From contig OZ025208.1 of the NCBI GenBank assembly GCA_964019055.1, positions 4,600,453 through 4,664,452 on the forward strand: a stretch of DNA of 64,000 bases, given 5' to 3'. Origin of the DNA: Anthopleura xanthogrammica. Taxonomy: Eukaryota; Cnidaria; Anthozoa; Actiniaria; Actiniidae. Of the stretch, positions 11,709-24,205 are shown piece by piece. The notes below the pieces were generated by a model, which worked only from the letters and a program-made list of their open reading frames with translations, was not told the origin of the DNA and ran no database searches. The translations under genes and the position numbers were made by a program. Position 1 is the stretch's first letter. The number at the start of each line of letters is the position of its first letter.

Positions 11709-14700
11709 ATGGCGGCGTCAACACATCATCTTAGTGCTCTGCACTTTCTCCGAACAAAACTCCTAATGCAGCTCCTTTTCACGATTTTACTACAAGGATT
11801 CTTGCTCAAAACTGTCAAGAGATATCAGAAACTCGCCGATTTACACCTCGGCAAAGATTTATCAACCATAAACACTCCTAATATGAATTTAGCTCCTCGT
11901 TCACAAAAATGCCGTAGTAATCAAGTTTTCTGCCCAACAAGACAAAGAGCATCAAGATCTTTAAAAATCTTTCAGTATTGCTGCACTGCCTCAATATTGA
12001 TTCTTCTTTCCGGTGATGTATCGCCAAATCCTGGTTGGATGAAACCATGTCTACAGAGACCTGGCCTAAAGATTGGTCACTTGAATATCAGGAGTCTACC
12101 AAAACATCTAGATGAATTGAAAATTCTCCTCAACGAAAATCCATTCGATGTTATCTGCCTTAACGAAACCTGGCTAAACAGCACTTGGAATGATAATGAA
12201 CTCTCTATCGAAGGCCACAGCTTTATCAGGAAAGATCGTAAAGATGAACAGCGAGGCGGTCGGACTGCGATTTATTACAAATCAAATCTCGTTGCCCGCC
12301 CAAGAACTGACATTAGCTCTCAAGATATTGAATCATTATGGCTTGAATTTACGTTTCCAAATAAGAGTAAAATGCTGGTGTCTTCGGTCCACCGTCCACC
12401 AAATGCTGATGTAAATGATTTTATTCAGAAATTTGAAAGTCAATTTGATTACACCTGCAGTGAGATGAAAGAGTCAATCAAACTTGGGGATCTAAATTGC
12501 GACCTTGCTGCTAAGAAAAAATCCACCGACACCAAAGAACTCTGTAAGTTATTTAAAGCCTATCAGTTTATTCAGCTTATTAGTGATCCGACAAGAATTG
12601 TCGAAAGGTCGTCAACTCTCATTGACTTAATATTTACTACAGACAGTGAACAAATTGTTGATTCTGGCGTTGTAGAATGTTCCATTAGTGATCACTCACT
12701 TGCTTACATCGTTAGAAAAGCCAAAGCTCCCAGGGGTCCGATAAAAACTATCAACTGTCGCAGCTACAAAAACTATACGGCTGAAAATTTCACTAGAGAT
12801 TTGCATGAAGCCTCCTGGGATACTGTTGATTCATCCTTAATGGTTAATGAAGCTTGGGTCTCTTTTAGAGAAACATTTATCACCATAGCTGATCGGCACG
12901 CTCCAAAGTGCACCAAGAGAGTTCGTTCGAATACTCTTCCTTGGATGACTGATCAAATAAGAGCGCTTATTACTCAGAGAAACTTTCATCAAAAAAAAGC
13001 ACAAAAATCAGGATCATCAAATGACTGGCAGGCCTTCCGCTCTCTTAGGAACAAGATAACTGTCAACATCAAAGAAGCAAAAAGGGTGTATTACTCTAAC
13101 CTGATTGAGGAGAATAAGAGCCACTCCAGCAAATTATAGAATGCGATAAAGTCAGCAATTGGCACCGCTACTGGACACACTCAGATTCAATCCCTAGAGA
13201 TCGACGGCGAACAAGTTACTTGTTCTAAGCAAATCTCGGCTAGCTTTTCTGCCTTCTTTAAATCCATAGTTGGCAACCTGCGACAGACCCTTTCAGTACA
13301 ACCACTCTCACCAAAGTCTGGTCTTTTAAAGACCGAAGCTAAGTTCAAGCTATCTCTAATAACTGCAGAATTTGTCTGCAAACAGCTGAAATCACTGAAC
13401 TCCAAAAAGTCTTCTGGTCTAGCAGATATTCCCACAAGACTTGTTAAGGACGGGGCTGTAGCTCTAGCTGGACCATTATCAATGCTTATGAACAGGACCA
13501 TAAACGAAGGAACCATACCAACTGACTGGAAACATGCTATAGTCACTCCCGTGCATAAATCTGGCCCTAGGACAGATCCATCAAACTATCGTCCGATTTC
13601 AGTTCTTCCGATTTTTTCAAAAATACTCGAGCGTGCTGTTCACCGCATGGTCTATGACTACCTGCAGGAGCACAAGTTTCTATCTCCTCTTCAATCTGGC
13701 TTCCGGCCACTACACTCAACATCGACATGTCTCACCCATGTTACAAACGCTCTACTTGAGAACATTGATAAAGGTCTACTAACTGGACTAGTATTTCTAG
13801 ATCTTAGCAAAGCGTTTGACACACTCGATCACGCTATTATGCTAGATAAGCTAACTGCGCTCGGAATGAATCGCTCTGCTGTTCAATGGTTTAGGTCTTA
13901 TTTGACTATGCGCACTCAAAGTATCTGCACAAACGGAGTTACGTCTGCACCACAACCCATATCCTTTGGGGTTCCTCAGGGTAGCGTATTAGGCCCGCTA
14001 TTATTCATCATCTACATTAATGATCTGCCTAAGATAGACCTAGGTTGTAACATCGAGCTCTATGCTGATGATACTCCTATCTACTTTGCAAGTAAGTCAG
14101 TCAATGATATTCAAACCCAGCTAAGTTCCAACTTGATTAATATCATGGGCTGGCTTCAGACCAACTGTCTTATACTTAATCTAGCTAAAACTAAGATCAT
14201 GCTAGTTGGCACGCACCAAAGGATCTCGGCAGCTCAAAATATAGAAATTGACATAAATAACAAGTGCTTAGAAAGGGTAGTTAAGTTTAAATATCTGGGG
14301 GTCCTTTTAGATCATACTCTGTCCTGGAAGGACCATGTCGAGTACATTGGTAATAAAATCTCGTCTAGACTGGGTATACTCCGCCGAGCATGAAAGGTTC
14401 TGCCTAGATCTACCTGTATTATGTTGTATAATACCTTAGTTTTGCCATTGTTTGACTATTGCGCACCAGTCTGGGACAGCTGTAGCAACGGAAGTAAAGC
14501 TTATCTGGACAAGCTGAACAGGCGTGCTGCCTCTATCATTGAAGGACGATCTCTCGGAGCCGATGAGCTGAAACCTACGCTAAGCTGGCCCAGCCTTGAA
14601 GCGCGCAGACAATATCTGAAATGTTTACTGGTTTACAAATGCCTCCATGGTATGGCACCAGTTTACTTGCTGTCCGAATTCAAACATGTGCATGAAATCC

Positions 14701-14877
14701 ACAATTATAATACCAGAGGCCGTAATATGCTGCGCCCACTGTCGTGCACACTTCTAAGTATCAGGGCTCTTTTAGGATTAGTGGGGTTCGGGCATATAAT
14801 GCCCTTCCTTGTAGTCCTAGAGAAGTTGACTCACTCAAGGAATTTAAACTTAAGCTCAAACGCCATCTTAAGAATAT
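11709..14877 (+). pseudogene. LINE endonuclease-reverse transcriptase polyprotein with two in-frame stops
   Basis: One frame runs from ATG 11709. Residues 1-100: Met-rich leader with a hydrophobic stretch (SILILLSGDV) and a 2A-like box. Residues 120-350: APE endonuclease (KIGHLNIRSLPKHLDELKIL, VICLNETWLNS, LGDLNCDL, ISDHSL). A TAG at 13137-13139 interrupts it, but the frame continues: RT from about 13400 with PSNYRPISVLPIFSKILERA, FLDLSKAFDTLDHAI, FGVPQGSVLGPLLF and ELYADDTPIYF (both box aspartates intact). A TGA at 14391-14393 (RRA*KVLP) is the second stop and could be a CGA-to-TGA change. The C-terminal domain follows (LYNTLVLPLFDYCAPVWDS); a frameshift near 14750 moves the last block (GVRAYNALPCSPREVDSLKE) to another frame. 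Lesions are few, so inactivation is recent. Confidence 0.88.
12012..12038 (+). other. Degenerate 2A-like (ribosome-skipping) box in the LINE leader
   Basis: Residues 102-110 read GDVSPNPGW after a hydrophobic run, where the 2A consensus is D-V/I-E-x-N-P-G-P. Functional 2A boxes are established knowledge for some APE-type LINEs with exactly this placement before the endonuclease. Here Glu is Ser and the essential last Pro is Trp, so skipping is probably lost. Confidence 0.55.
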
Positions 14878-15097
14878 GAACTAACTAGGGGTAGGCAGGG
14901 GTGGGATTTTAAGTGACATAAGGGATTGTCTGATTATGGACTAACTGTTGTTAAGTAATTTATTACGTAATTGTAAAGTTCGTGTTTTCGTGCTCGTGAT
15001 ATGTAAACTAGTTATGTTACATCAGGCCTCCTTTTAAACTAGCTGTTGCTAAATAGAATATGGCTGTATAAATATTGATTTAAATAAAAAATAAAAA

Positions 15098-17353
15098 AAT
15101 TCAATGGGCCTCACACAGCACGTCAATCAGCCAACACATAAGGGTGGCCATACCCTTGATCTGGTTATCACCTGTGTCATTTAAGACTCCTACGACTTGA
15201 CACTATTTATCGGATCATGCTGTAGTATTTTGCAAGCTTAAATCTAACAAGTCACCTGTTAAAGTCAAGGAGACCTCCTAACGGAAGCTAAGATTGATTG
15301 ACATGGATGCTCTATCTGATGATCTTAGGGACTCTCACCTATGTAACAAGCAATTCACAGATGTCGATGAGTTGGCCCATTGCTACAATTCTACACTCTT
15401 ATCCTTACTTGATAAACAAGCACCCTTGAGGACTAAATGTGTCGTTGACGTTGGCGCTCCTCTAAATTGGAACAAGATTTGAAAACCTTCGAATCCATAA
15501 AAAAACAGGCGCCACATTTGATGAACTTGGCAAGAACTGAGTATTATACCAACCATATTCAGGAGCACAGTTCAGATCAAAGAAAGCTGTTTAATGCTAC
15601 AAAGTCCTTGTTGTGTGAACCGAGTGATGTGAACTTTCCCCCTGACATCAACCCTACACAATTAGCGAACGATTTCGGGAAGTTCCTTATGCAGAAGATT
15701 GAAAATATTAATATTTCTCTTGATGAGCTCTCGTCGCCATCATTACCTGTTGTTGTTTATTGCTTTCCTGCAGATGGAGTACTCTTTAAGGAATTCAAGA
15801 TCTTGTCTGAGGAAGAAGTACGTACCTTGATTAAGAAGGCAGCAAAGAAATCATGTTCATTAGATCCAATACCGACATGGATGGTGATTGAACTCTTAGA
15901 TTTACTACTTCCAGTTATCACAAATATGATTAATTAATCATTTGAGTCTGGCCAATTTGCTGAACCGTGGAAGGAGGCACATGTACTGCCCTTACTTAAG
16001 AAGGCTGCTCTTGACACGACTTTTAAGAACTTTCGCCCTGTTAGCCATTTGCCATACATCTCAAAATTATCAGAGAGAGCAGGGGTGAACCAACTGATTG
16101 AACACATGACTTCCAATAATTTACATTCTCTATTGCAGTCAGCTTATAAAAAGAATCACAGCACAGAAACCGCTCTTCTCAAGGTGAAGAACGACATTCT
16201 TATGTCTATGAACGAAAAGCATGTAACGTTACTTGTCCTTCTCCACCTTAGTGCTGCCTTTGACACCATACATCCCAATATTCTTATTAACCATCTGGAG
16301 TTTGAACTTGGTGTTAGAGATGATGCACTTGCCTGGTTCACATCTTATCTGTCTGATTGCTGTCAGCGTATTTCCATCAAAGGAGGTATATCTGATAAGT
16401 TCCTACTCAAGCATGGCGTACCTCAAGGATCCTGCCTTGGTCCGCTTTTGTTTACGGTTTACATGCGCAAGCTTTTCCAGATTGCTGCGTCACACCTGCC
16501 GAATATTCACTGCTATGCGGATGACACACAACTCTACCTATCTTTCAGCCCAAACGAGGAATGTGGAGCAGAAGAGGCTGTTCTATCGATGTCTAAATGT
16601 ATCAAAGCCATACGGAAGTGGATGATTGAAAACAGACTTATGATCAATGATAAGAAAACTGAACTCTTAGTAATAGGTACGATGCAGCAATTAACTAAAG
16701 TTGATATTAGTCACATTGTTGTTGGATCATGTGAGCTCTGCCCTCAGTCTGTCATCCGGAACCTTGGATCCTGGTTTGACTCTAATCTTTCAATGTCTAG
16801 TCATATTAGTAAAACTTGCAGCTCAGCATTTTACCATCTGCATAATATTTGGCGCATATGCAAGTATTTGTTGTTGGAGACTACACAAATTCTAGAACAT
16901 GCTTTTATTACAAGTAGGATAGATTATGGCAATAGCCTATTATATAGTCTTCCTGATTGTCAACTGAATAAGCGTGCTGAACGCCACTGCATGCAAGACT
17001 GATCTGCCTTGCACCAAAAATATAGTCAAGTCACACCAATATTGCGAGAATTACATTGGCTACCTATAAGTTATATAATCAGTTTTAAAATCCTTTTGAT
17101 TACATTTAAGGCAATTCACGGTTCAGCTCCATTGTATTTAAGCAATCTGTTAACGATTAAGTCTTCTACTTATAGCCTTAGATCTTCAAATACGCTCCTT
17201 CTGAGTGTTCCTTCCGTTCGATCTAAGCTGACATTAGGTGATAGGGCCTTTGCATTTGCTGCTCCTAAACTATGGAATAACTTACCGAAAGAACTACGTT
17301 TAATCCAGTGTATTGAAACATTTAAATATCTTTTTAGGCAAGCTTATGGCTAG
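15098..17353 (+). pseudogene. CR1 LINE, 3' part: end of endonuclease, RT and C-terminal domain
   Basis: Resumes at the AATTC with MGLTQHVNQPTHKGGHTLDL, then LSDHAVVFCKLKSNKSPVK. RT blocks: FRPVSHLPYISKLSERAGVN-like sequence at 16035, VLLHLSAAFDTIHPNIL (the usual DLSAAFDT has His for Asp), GVPQGSCLGPLLFTVYM and HCYADDTQLYLSF. C-terminal domain at 17009-17353 (LHWLPISYIISFKILLITFK, ending FKYLFRQAYG). Stops and frame changes at about 15482, 15937 and 17002 break it. In life it would have copied CR1 RNA; this copy is dead. Confidence 0.85.
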
Positions 17354-17363
17354 TTATGAGTAT

Positions 17364-17840
17364 TTCAAAAACTCATGAATAATTCATGAGCCTTTGGTCC
17401 AACTGGAGCGCTCATACACTTCACGTGCATGGACCTTTATACCCGATAAAGCCATCTTCATTAGTATTCAAGTGGTCTTTATATAAAGACACACGTGTGT
17501 CTTTATATAAAGATTACTAATGAGGACGACTCAGAAATAAAGGTGCCTCCAAGTTTAGATGAAGCCTTAGAGCCTCATCAAGGTCAGTCTCACATACGAT
17601 CACCGACGACCCACGAAAGTTAGTCGACTAGCAATCCTGTCTTCAGACTTGCATGCTCTCTTCAAAATGTGGGAGCCTTTTTGGGACTGACTGAGTGCAC
17701 GTGACAGTGACGTATAAACCTCGACTGTGCATGACAGTTATGTACAAACTTCTATCGATGTATAAAAGTCCATGTTCGTAACGTGTATGGTCGCTCTAAT
17801 TCGACCAAAGGTTTGTGAATTATTCATGAGTTTTTGAAGT
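17364..17840. mobile_element. MITE with about 80-bp inverted ends
   Basis: The left end (TTCAAAAACTCATGAATAAT then CCTTTGGTCC, AGCGCTCATACAC, CATGGAC) is mirrored at the right end ending TTATTCATGAGTTTTTGAA. About 477 bp and non-coding. It starts right after the CR1 3' end. Confidence 0.75.
17476..17513. repeat. Perfect 38-bp palindrome inside the MITE
   Basis: TCTTTATATAAAGACACAC followed by its exact reverse complement, no spacer. It could extrude as a cruciform. Confidence 0.95.
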
Positions 17841-17847
17841 AGTTCAA

Positions 17848-17940
17848 TAAACTCGTAGATCGTGTTTTATCAGGTCTAAAATCACTCGGCTACGCCTCGT
17901 GGTTTTAAACTTGATAAAACACTCCTACTCGTTTATTAAA
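17848..17940. repeat. Foldback of about 93 bp
   Basis: The arm AATAAACTCGTAGATCGTGT then TTTATCAGGTCTAAAA faces TTTTAAACTTGATAAAACAC then TCCTACTCGTTTATT, around CTCGGCTACGCCTCG. Probably a small MITE end or foldback element. Confidence 0.7.
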
Positions 17941-17990
17941 CAGTACATATATTTTTTAATATATAAAGTAGCTTTTTGAGAGACCATGTC

Positions 17991-18975
17991 CAGAAAAATC
18001 AAACATAGGGCGGCCAGGGCAGTCTCATCGATTATCATATCCCAAAGTGCACTACATAGTTGTTTTAGAAAAATATTTTTATTTTTGAGAAAATGTTGTT
18101 TTTAACCGACCACCCGAAACTCGCCATTTTTATCGCTCAAACGTAAGTTGACTTTGTCGACCGATCTCGGTACAAAAATCGATTTTATCCGCTTAATAAC
18201 TCTGAAACCCTGTTTTATGTTTTCCAAACATCCGGTTACATAACTTTCAGGTCATTTGAGTGATCTTTTGTAACAGAAATAATCCTAGTTTTACGACACG
18301 TGATTCTACTCGACTTACGATATTCCCTACAAAATGTCAATTTTCACCATGCGATAAAGCTCCAAATTTAAAGAGCTTCTGCGGACGAGTTCTCAAAGGA
18401 ACAAGCTTTCGATTGATGTAAAAATTTCTCTGGGCAAATAAATTACCGTTACGCAACAGCTCATCGAAAACTTCCGTTTTTGACCCGTTTCAAGTTTACG
18501 GCACTCAAGGTCAAGTGCTATTATCATTCAAATAAGTAAAACAACTGCCGAATTCAATCGTCTAATCTTACTATTTTAACTTTCTACGACAAGAAGTAGC
18601 CTTAATATGTCACTTCTTACCTTACTAAGGCCTTAACTTGCATAGTATTTGCAAAACTGCTGTGATAATCGTAAGTCTTGACCATTGTCTGTCAGTTGAT
18701 AATTTCCGATTGCTGTTCAACATGTCAACAACAGTCGCGAGTGCTTCTAGACAGCGTTTAAAATCTCTTTGGAATAGTCCAAGTAGTTTTTCGTTTTCTT
18801 CTGATGAACTGTTATTTTATATGGAAACAATACGACCTCTAAATGTATGATACAGCTGAACCGCGTACGAAGAATCGAACGTAAACAAAATAACTTTGGA
18901 TTATGCTAATTTTAGACTACGACTTTCTAGGGTAGGGATGGGATGTTTTGCATTTCTTGGCATCCGAGCTCAAAC
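17991..18975 (+). repeat. E1 left terminal inverted repeat
   Basis: Matches the reverse complement of 26960-27769 nearly base for base, for example GGCCAGGGCAGTCTCATCGA near the outer end and GGTAGGGATGGGATGTTTTG near the inner end. It holds about 205 extra bases (about 18305-18510) absent from the right copy. A 70-codon ORF in it (18638-18850) is repeated in the other arm and is probably not a gene. Confidence 0.9.
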
Positions 18976-21052
18976 TGATCGTGATATATAATCCAAAATA
19001 TTTCTTCGTGATAATTCATGTCATTATCATAAACTGCAAATGAACAGAATTTTGGGTTATAGAAAATAATTTACACAGGGACCCCAGTGAGCTTGAACGC
19101 ACAGTGAATATGTCAACGTGTGTTTTCTTTTTTGGCTAAAAATAGAAGCGCACATGATTCCAGCTTAAAAAAGAATGCACAAGTAGTGACTGACTAAAAT
19201 AATGTAGTATCATATATGTTATTATTATATTGGATAGGCTAGACCTAGTGCGACTTGAAAACTTTACCCTTCCCCAGTCCGTCATGACATGCCTTCACTT
19301 AGATAAACACAGCGGATATCGATTACTTAGTTGTAAAGAAAATGGAAGCTTGTTGTTCGTTTAAGACCTTTGTTGGTAGCGCTTGTGGTTTTGATGCCAA
19401 AGATCGAAAGCGTCAGACCAAAATTGTGCCATTACTATCCTGTACAAAGGATATTACAAAACACTTGTCCACACTGAGTTTTTCAGGACCTGCAAATGAG
19501 ATCGATCTCATATTGTCTCAAGCGTCATTGTTTGGCAAGTCAGAGGAGAGCATTAAATCTATGACCATCTGCCCTGATCATCGTGCGACGCTTGAAATAA
19601 GCTGGACGAAAGGTGGAGGAACAAACAATTTCGGGTCATGGCAAGTCTCAAGGAAGCTGGCCAAAAGGTGATCGAGGTTTGGGCAATCAAGAATCGTATG
19701 TCATATTATGCGACACTGGTGTGTTTTTTCCTCCTGGTTCAGGTAGGTTTTCTAGAAATAGCTCGCAAGTATATAATACCATTTTGACAGTTTGACAACT
19801 TACGGGCTGCAAGGCATTTTTCAATAAACTATCTATCTATCTATTCCCTTCTAATGTATATACTGGATAAATTATGTCAGGAATTTGCAAGAAATGCCGA
19901 TATTTGATTAAAGCAATGGACAGTCAAGACTCATCAAAGCCAGATGCCAAACCTATTGCTGAACAGATGCAAGAGTTGACATTGGTACGTCTCTATTATC
20001 CCTTGTCCTGCCAAGTACAAAGTATAATCATTTCCTTTATCATATTTCTCAGTGTCAATAACAAGTATACTTATTTTTAATGTTTGTTTGACCAAAGACC
20101 AAGTTTTCCAAAGCCAAAAAAAAACTTGTAATTCAAAAACGATCGTAGTTGTCCTTGGTAGGACTAACTAGTATAGTAACAATTTGCGTGGTTCAGTAGT
20201 TTTAAAAAATATAAGGCTTATTTTGCGGAACTAATTCAGAGTGCCCGTCATATGTGACTTGATAATACTATCTTGGTAGCCCTCGATCTAGACATAACTA
20301 AATGCACTGATATTCAGCTAGGGCCTTATCTAGACTCAAATTAAAGCGACAAGAAAAGCCTACGAGAATAAAAAAATTAAAAAAAGCTGAAATGGAAAGA
20401 GAAAAAAATCACACCTAGCAGAAAAAATTTCCCATTTTACCTTCAGAAGCATATAAAAAGACATGCAGTGATCTCATTAAGATTATATTTGTCCCACAGG
20501 ATTACGATGAGGTAACCTTCAAAACTAACACGCAGAGTACTGTGTCCCCACAGAGCCCACGTGTTCCAAATACACCTGAAACACCATGGTATGTTTACTT
20601 GCCGTCAGAATCAGAGCCTAAAGACCATTCAGATCCAGCCATAGCAAAAGATCTGCTAAATAATTTTCTGAAAGGGAGGGATGTAAGTTCTATAAGAAAC
20701 CAGCTGACCACAACGTGGGAAGAGGCTTCACAAAGAACTAAGAGGCAATATTCGCGGAAAGCTAAGCAAGTTGTCTTAGCTGCCCTAGAAGAAATTGCTC
20801 CTGAGAGTCCAAAAGTTCTGTTAAATGTAATAGACATTTCCGATTTAGCGGCATATGAGCGGAATAGGCATATACTATATGCCGGCCACTCATTCATGTT
20901 GAAAAGATAAGATTGTTTATAAGAAAATGCTCATTTTCCTCGTAAAATATTCATTTATATGATTAAAGTAATTTAATAATTTCGAAAAGACAATATGAAA
21001 GCCTGGACAAGTAAACGTCCTCGCGAGGAAAATTTTTTAAAGTTCCAATTTA

Positions 21053-22137
21053 GCTAATCAAATTTTGCCTCACACTTGAGGAAAAAGCTACCCTGATAGA
21101 AGCGCAGAAGTTTTGAATCTGCTCTGCTAGTAAAGTAGGAAAAAGCAGTAATGGTCTCGACACGAGTGTGAGCTGTTCCATTGCTCTAGCATTCGTTGGA
21201 CTAATTAATACTGACTCATCTCCAACCTTAAAGCCAAGAGAAAACCCAATCAACACTGTAAGATTATAAGGAGAATATGTAAAAAGCCTTAAAATACCAC
21301 AATACTTAAATTTTGAACTCGTTTATTAATAAATGACAATCTGCACGCTTTAAGCTTGTGCTCTACAAACATGAGACTCGGGTGAACATAACAATTTCAA
21401 TTTTTGGTTTTTGAACTGTCAAACTGTGCACGTCTCTTCCTGAAGAGAAGGAACGCTAACTTAAGTATAATAAATAAAATATTCTCGGGAATTTCAAATC
21501 GTTTAGTTGCGATAATAAACATACTCAGACTTCATGCATAATATTTTTACCTGTCTTCCTCTCTCTCACTTTCTCTTGACTTCTTCACTTTGTTTAGGAT
21601 GTCTGATGGCTGCCCTTTGGTGTCTTCTACATCGAAACAATACTTGTTTTCTCTAGCGTTTATTTGACTCGCTATCTCTTCCACTTCTTTCTGGTCTCTG
21701 TCATCTTTTTCCTCTTCACTCTGATCAGAAGAAGCCTATTCTTCGTCTATAGCGGGCGCAGATGTTGAGGCGGAGGGTTCTTCATTCCTGTCAAATACAA
21801 ATTAAAACAATTTCTTTTATCAAGAGCTGTAATACCGAAAATATAAATAAATAAGACTGTCTTAATTCTCTTAAACGACTGTGCATTACCTTGTCGGAAG
21901 AGCATTGTTTAATAACTTGGCAGCTCTTTTTCTTAACCTTTCTTGTAATACTTTATCTGAGTTTTGTTGTGAAAGGTACTGGTTTCCCGCCTCTCCTAAA
22001 ACCTCAGCGTGCCTCCTCATGAACGATAAAACACTCTTCAGTTCTCGCCCAAAGTTCTGCACACCTTCAAGAAGCAAAGTGTCTACCACTTTCGTGTAGT
22101 TTTGCCTGTGTTTGCACGCGGGCTTTGATTGACTCAT
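21053..22137 (-). pseudogene. Second gene of the Harbinger element, spliced, one in-frame stop
   Basis: Exon 1, 22137-21886, encodes MSQSKPACKHRQNYTKVVDT and a helical segment ending LLNNALPTR before a GTAATG donor. Exon 2, about 21788-21555, is acidic (QSEEEKDDRDQKEVEEIASQ) with an in-frame TAG after DEE. A possible exon 3, 21256-21053, encodes GDESVLISPTNARAMEQLTL. Harbinger elements carry an accessory DNA-binding/nuclear-import gene opposite the transposase; position and orientation fit, but I see no clear Myb or SANT motif. The function is therefore inferred from context only. It diverges from the transposase gene with about 250 bp between starts. Confidence 0.45.
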
Positions 22138-22383
22138 CCGCTCCGGAAAATATAGCTACAACTGAGTAAAAGAGAGACCTGAACACGTTCAAATATGATA
22201 CAAGTGCACGTGCAATCATGAATTCACACTCGGGTTATTTGTGGATAATGATTCTTAATTGCAAGCATGACCGATAGATAATTATCCCTTTGTTAGTTAA
22301 ATACCAATCATCTCAAACATCATATAAATCACAAGTAGATACATAATTTGATCGATGTTCATGAATATTAGTATCGATGAACA

Positions 22384-23611
22384 ATGGACCTCCCGCCATT
22401 TCCAACTTTCATTCTTATTACACTTCTTCCCATCATCACAATCATAAAAGTTCTTCAAAACCGAAGACAAGTTCCTATCGTTCCTATGCTACCCATGCAT
22501 GTTCTTGGTAATGTTCTGTTGACACTAGCTACACTGCTCCCTGTTATCCCTTTAAATGCTGGACATGGTTTACTGGCAAGGCTTTTTGGAAACTATCAGC
22601 CTGCAGGCCGTAATAATGGTCGAGATGTGAGACATCTACTGGGGATCCATCCACATATCTTCTGGTACATGACGGGGGAAACCCCTGAATCTTTTGATGC
22701 TATCGTTCAAAGAATAGGAATAAAAGTAACACTTCCAAGACATACTCCTAGAGCACCAACGACCAATAGAAGAAAATCCTGTATACTTGATGTGGACAAC
22801 AGAGTCCTCTTAGTTGTTATATGGTTGAGACAGTACTTGAAACTTCATGTTCTTGTGTCAATCTTCGCCGTTAGCAAAAGCACAGTTGATGAAGAAATAT
22901 ATCATGTAGTACCAATCCTGTTTACCTGCTACCGTAGTTTTATAACCTGGCACTCACTAAGAAGATGGAGTGACTACCTGGACAAGCTTCCTCACTTCCC
23001 TAATGCTGTGGGAATGATAGATGCCACAGCACATAGGATTCAAAGACCTTCTGGTCCAAGACAAGCCGACTTCTACAGGGGAGACAAAAAATATCATTTT
23101 ATGAGTATGCAGCTTATCATTGATGCAGATGGATTAATTGTTCTTCTTGTGGCTGGGTAGGTTCATCTTTTAAGCGTTTTGATTTTTACTCATAATTTTT
23201 CAGTTTATGTAACACAATCTAATTTATAGGTTTCCAGGCCATATGAACGATGCTGGAACGTATAGACAACTTCCTGCAATTGGACGTGGGAGGTGTGCTT
23301 TACCAAGACGGGCAAGGTTGCTGGCTGATGGAGGATACGCCAGCACTCCACCCCTTATCAAACCAAGACGAATAACCCATAACAGACGACAAAGGGATGC
23401 TAACAGGACCTTGAGGTCTCTACGCATCCGTGTAGAGCATACAATCGGGTGTATCAAGATATATTTTGCAACCACCGATATTTTTCGCCACGAGACCATT
23501 TCAGCCTCGTGTTGTAGCTACTTGTGGTCTTCTCACAAACAGAAGAAAAAGACTTCTGAGAGCAATCTTATCTTCTTTCAAGATAATTATTATAATTTCA
23601 TGCTTTCTTGA
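22384..23611 (+). pseudogene. PIF/Harbinger (DDE_4-type) transposase, two exons, C-terminal frameshift
   Basis: Exon 1 22384-23156 and exon 2 from 23230 join in frame (VAG then FPGHMNDAGTYRQL) through a 73-bp GT-AG intron. Order: N-terminal region, helix-turn-helix segment (LVSIFAVSKSTVDEEIYHVV, about residues 155-180), then the DDE core: GMIDATAHRI (first Asp), LLADGGYAS (second) and RIRVEHTIGCIK (Glu). All three catalytic residues are present. After TTDIFRHE, near 23490, the frame shifts; the expected end (QPRVVATCGLLTNRRKRLL) is in another frame. DDE transposases of this class cut and paste the element. Probably recently inactivated. Confidence 0.85.
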
Positions 23612-24205
23612 TGTCCATTGAACTGAGAGGTCCAACAAACAGAAATTAATTTTCCTTCAGCTAGGCCGGCTTAAAACTGGATTCCTGGTTTGTCAAGGTA
23701 CAGATTTAATATGGCACGTCATCATACACTTCTTCACGGGAGAGGCTCTGCCGTTACTACCACAAAAAGCACCCGCATGTGTATCTCGCCTGAAAAACTT
23801 GACCATTTTTTGACCTTCCTTACAAGTGGTCAAGTAATCCAAGATTTGCCATTTGGAGAAAAGACATTGAAGTTGTCCACAGGTGCTAAGTTCACAGTGC
23901 CAAATGTTGTAAGGACTTTGATACCAGAACAAGTGGTTCAACAATACACGACCTATTGCAAGGAAACTGGCTTTCTTCCTATGAGCCGAAGCAGTCTGTG
24001 TAGAGTTTTGAGCGTCTGTAGTACCTACATAAAAAAATCATTGCAGGGTTTGGACTATTTTTCTGCCGATGGTGTCCAAGCATTTGACGAAATACAAGCG
24101 ATAGCACTAAAGCTTGGAGATGAATACGGTAAAGGTCACACCTGGGCAAAGAATCTTATCAGTAAATCAAAAATGGCTAAACGCTATCTAAAAAGCGACT
24201 ACAAG

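Larger units (their letters stand above)
11684..15097 (+). mobile_element. Inserted CR1/L2-group LINE, nearly full-length
   Basis: A 3.4-kb unit inserted in the older CR1. AATTC occurs at both junctions (11679-11683 and 15098-15102), consistent with a short target-site duplication, and the 3' end is A-rich (AAATAAAAAATAAAAAAA). It carries one long ORF (endonuclease plus RT) broken by only two nonsense codons and one late frameshift, so it is young. Group assignment (CR1/L2, Jockey superfamily) is from endonuclease and RT motifs. Confidence 0.85.
11350..17353 (+). mobile_element. CR1-type LINE, decayed, interrupted by a second LINE
   Basis: Endonuclease sequence stops at 11683 and resumes at about 15098, with another LINE between. 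Joining 11660-11683 to 15098 onward restores a normal CR1 endonuclease reading (LDLLNS then MGLTQHVNQPTHKGGHTLDL). RT and C-terminal parts follow to 17353. It has many stops and frame changes, is 5'-truncated before the endonuclease start, and is clearly older than its insert. Confidence 0.88.
20880..23670 (+). mobile_element. PIF/Harbinger-type transposon nested in E1
   Basis: E1 coding homology stops near 20840 and restarts near 23670; between lie a Harbinger transposase (plus) and a divergently transcribed second gene (minus), the two-gene layout known for this superfamily. GCCGGCC occurs near both ends in inverted orientation (20881-20887 and 23664-23670), possibly the termini. About 60-75 codons of E1 are missing at the junction. 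Exact ends are not proven. Confidence 0.6.

Noticed and set aside
17950..17995. TTAA target duplication at the left end of E1
   Set aside because: No TTAA directly outside the first matching bases; left boundary remains uncertain.
18638..18850. 70-codon ORF repeated in both E1 arms
   Set aside because: Conserved only because the arms are inverted copies; no motif or start context.
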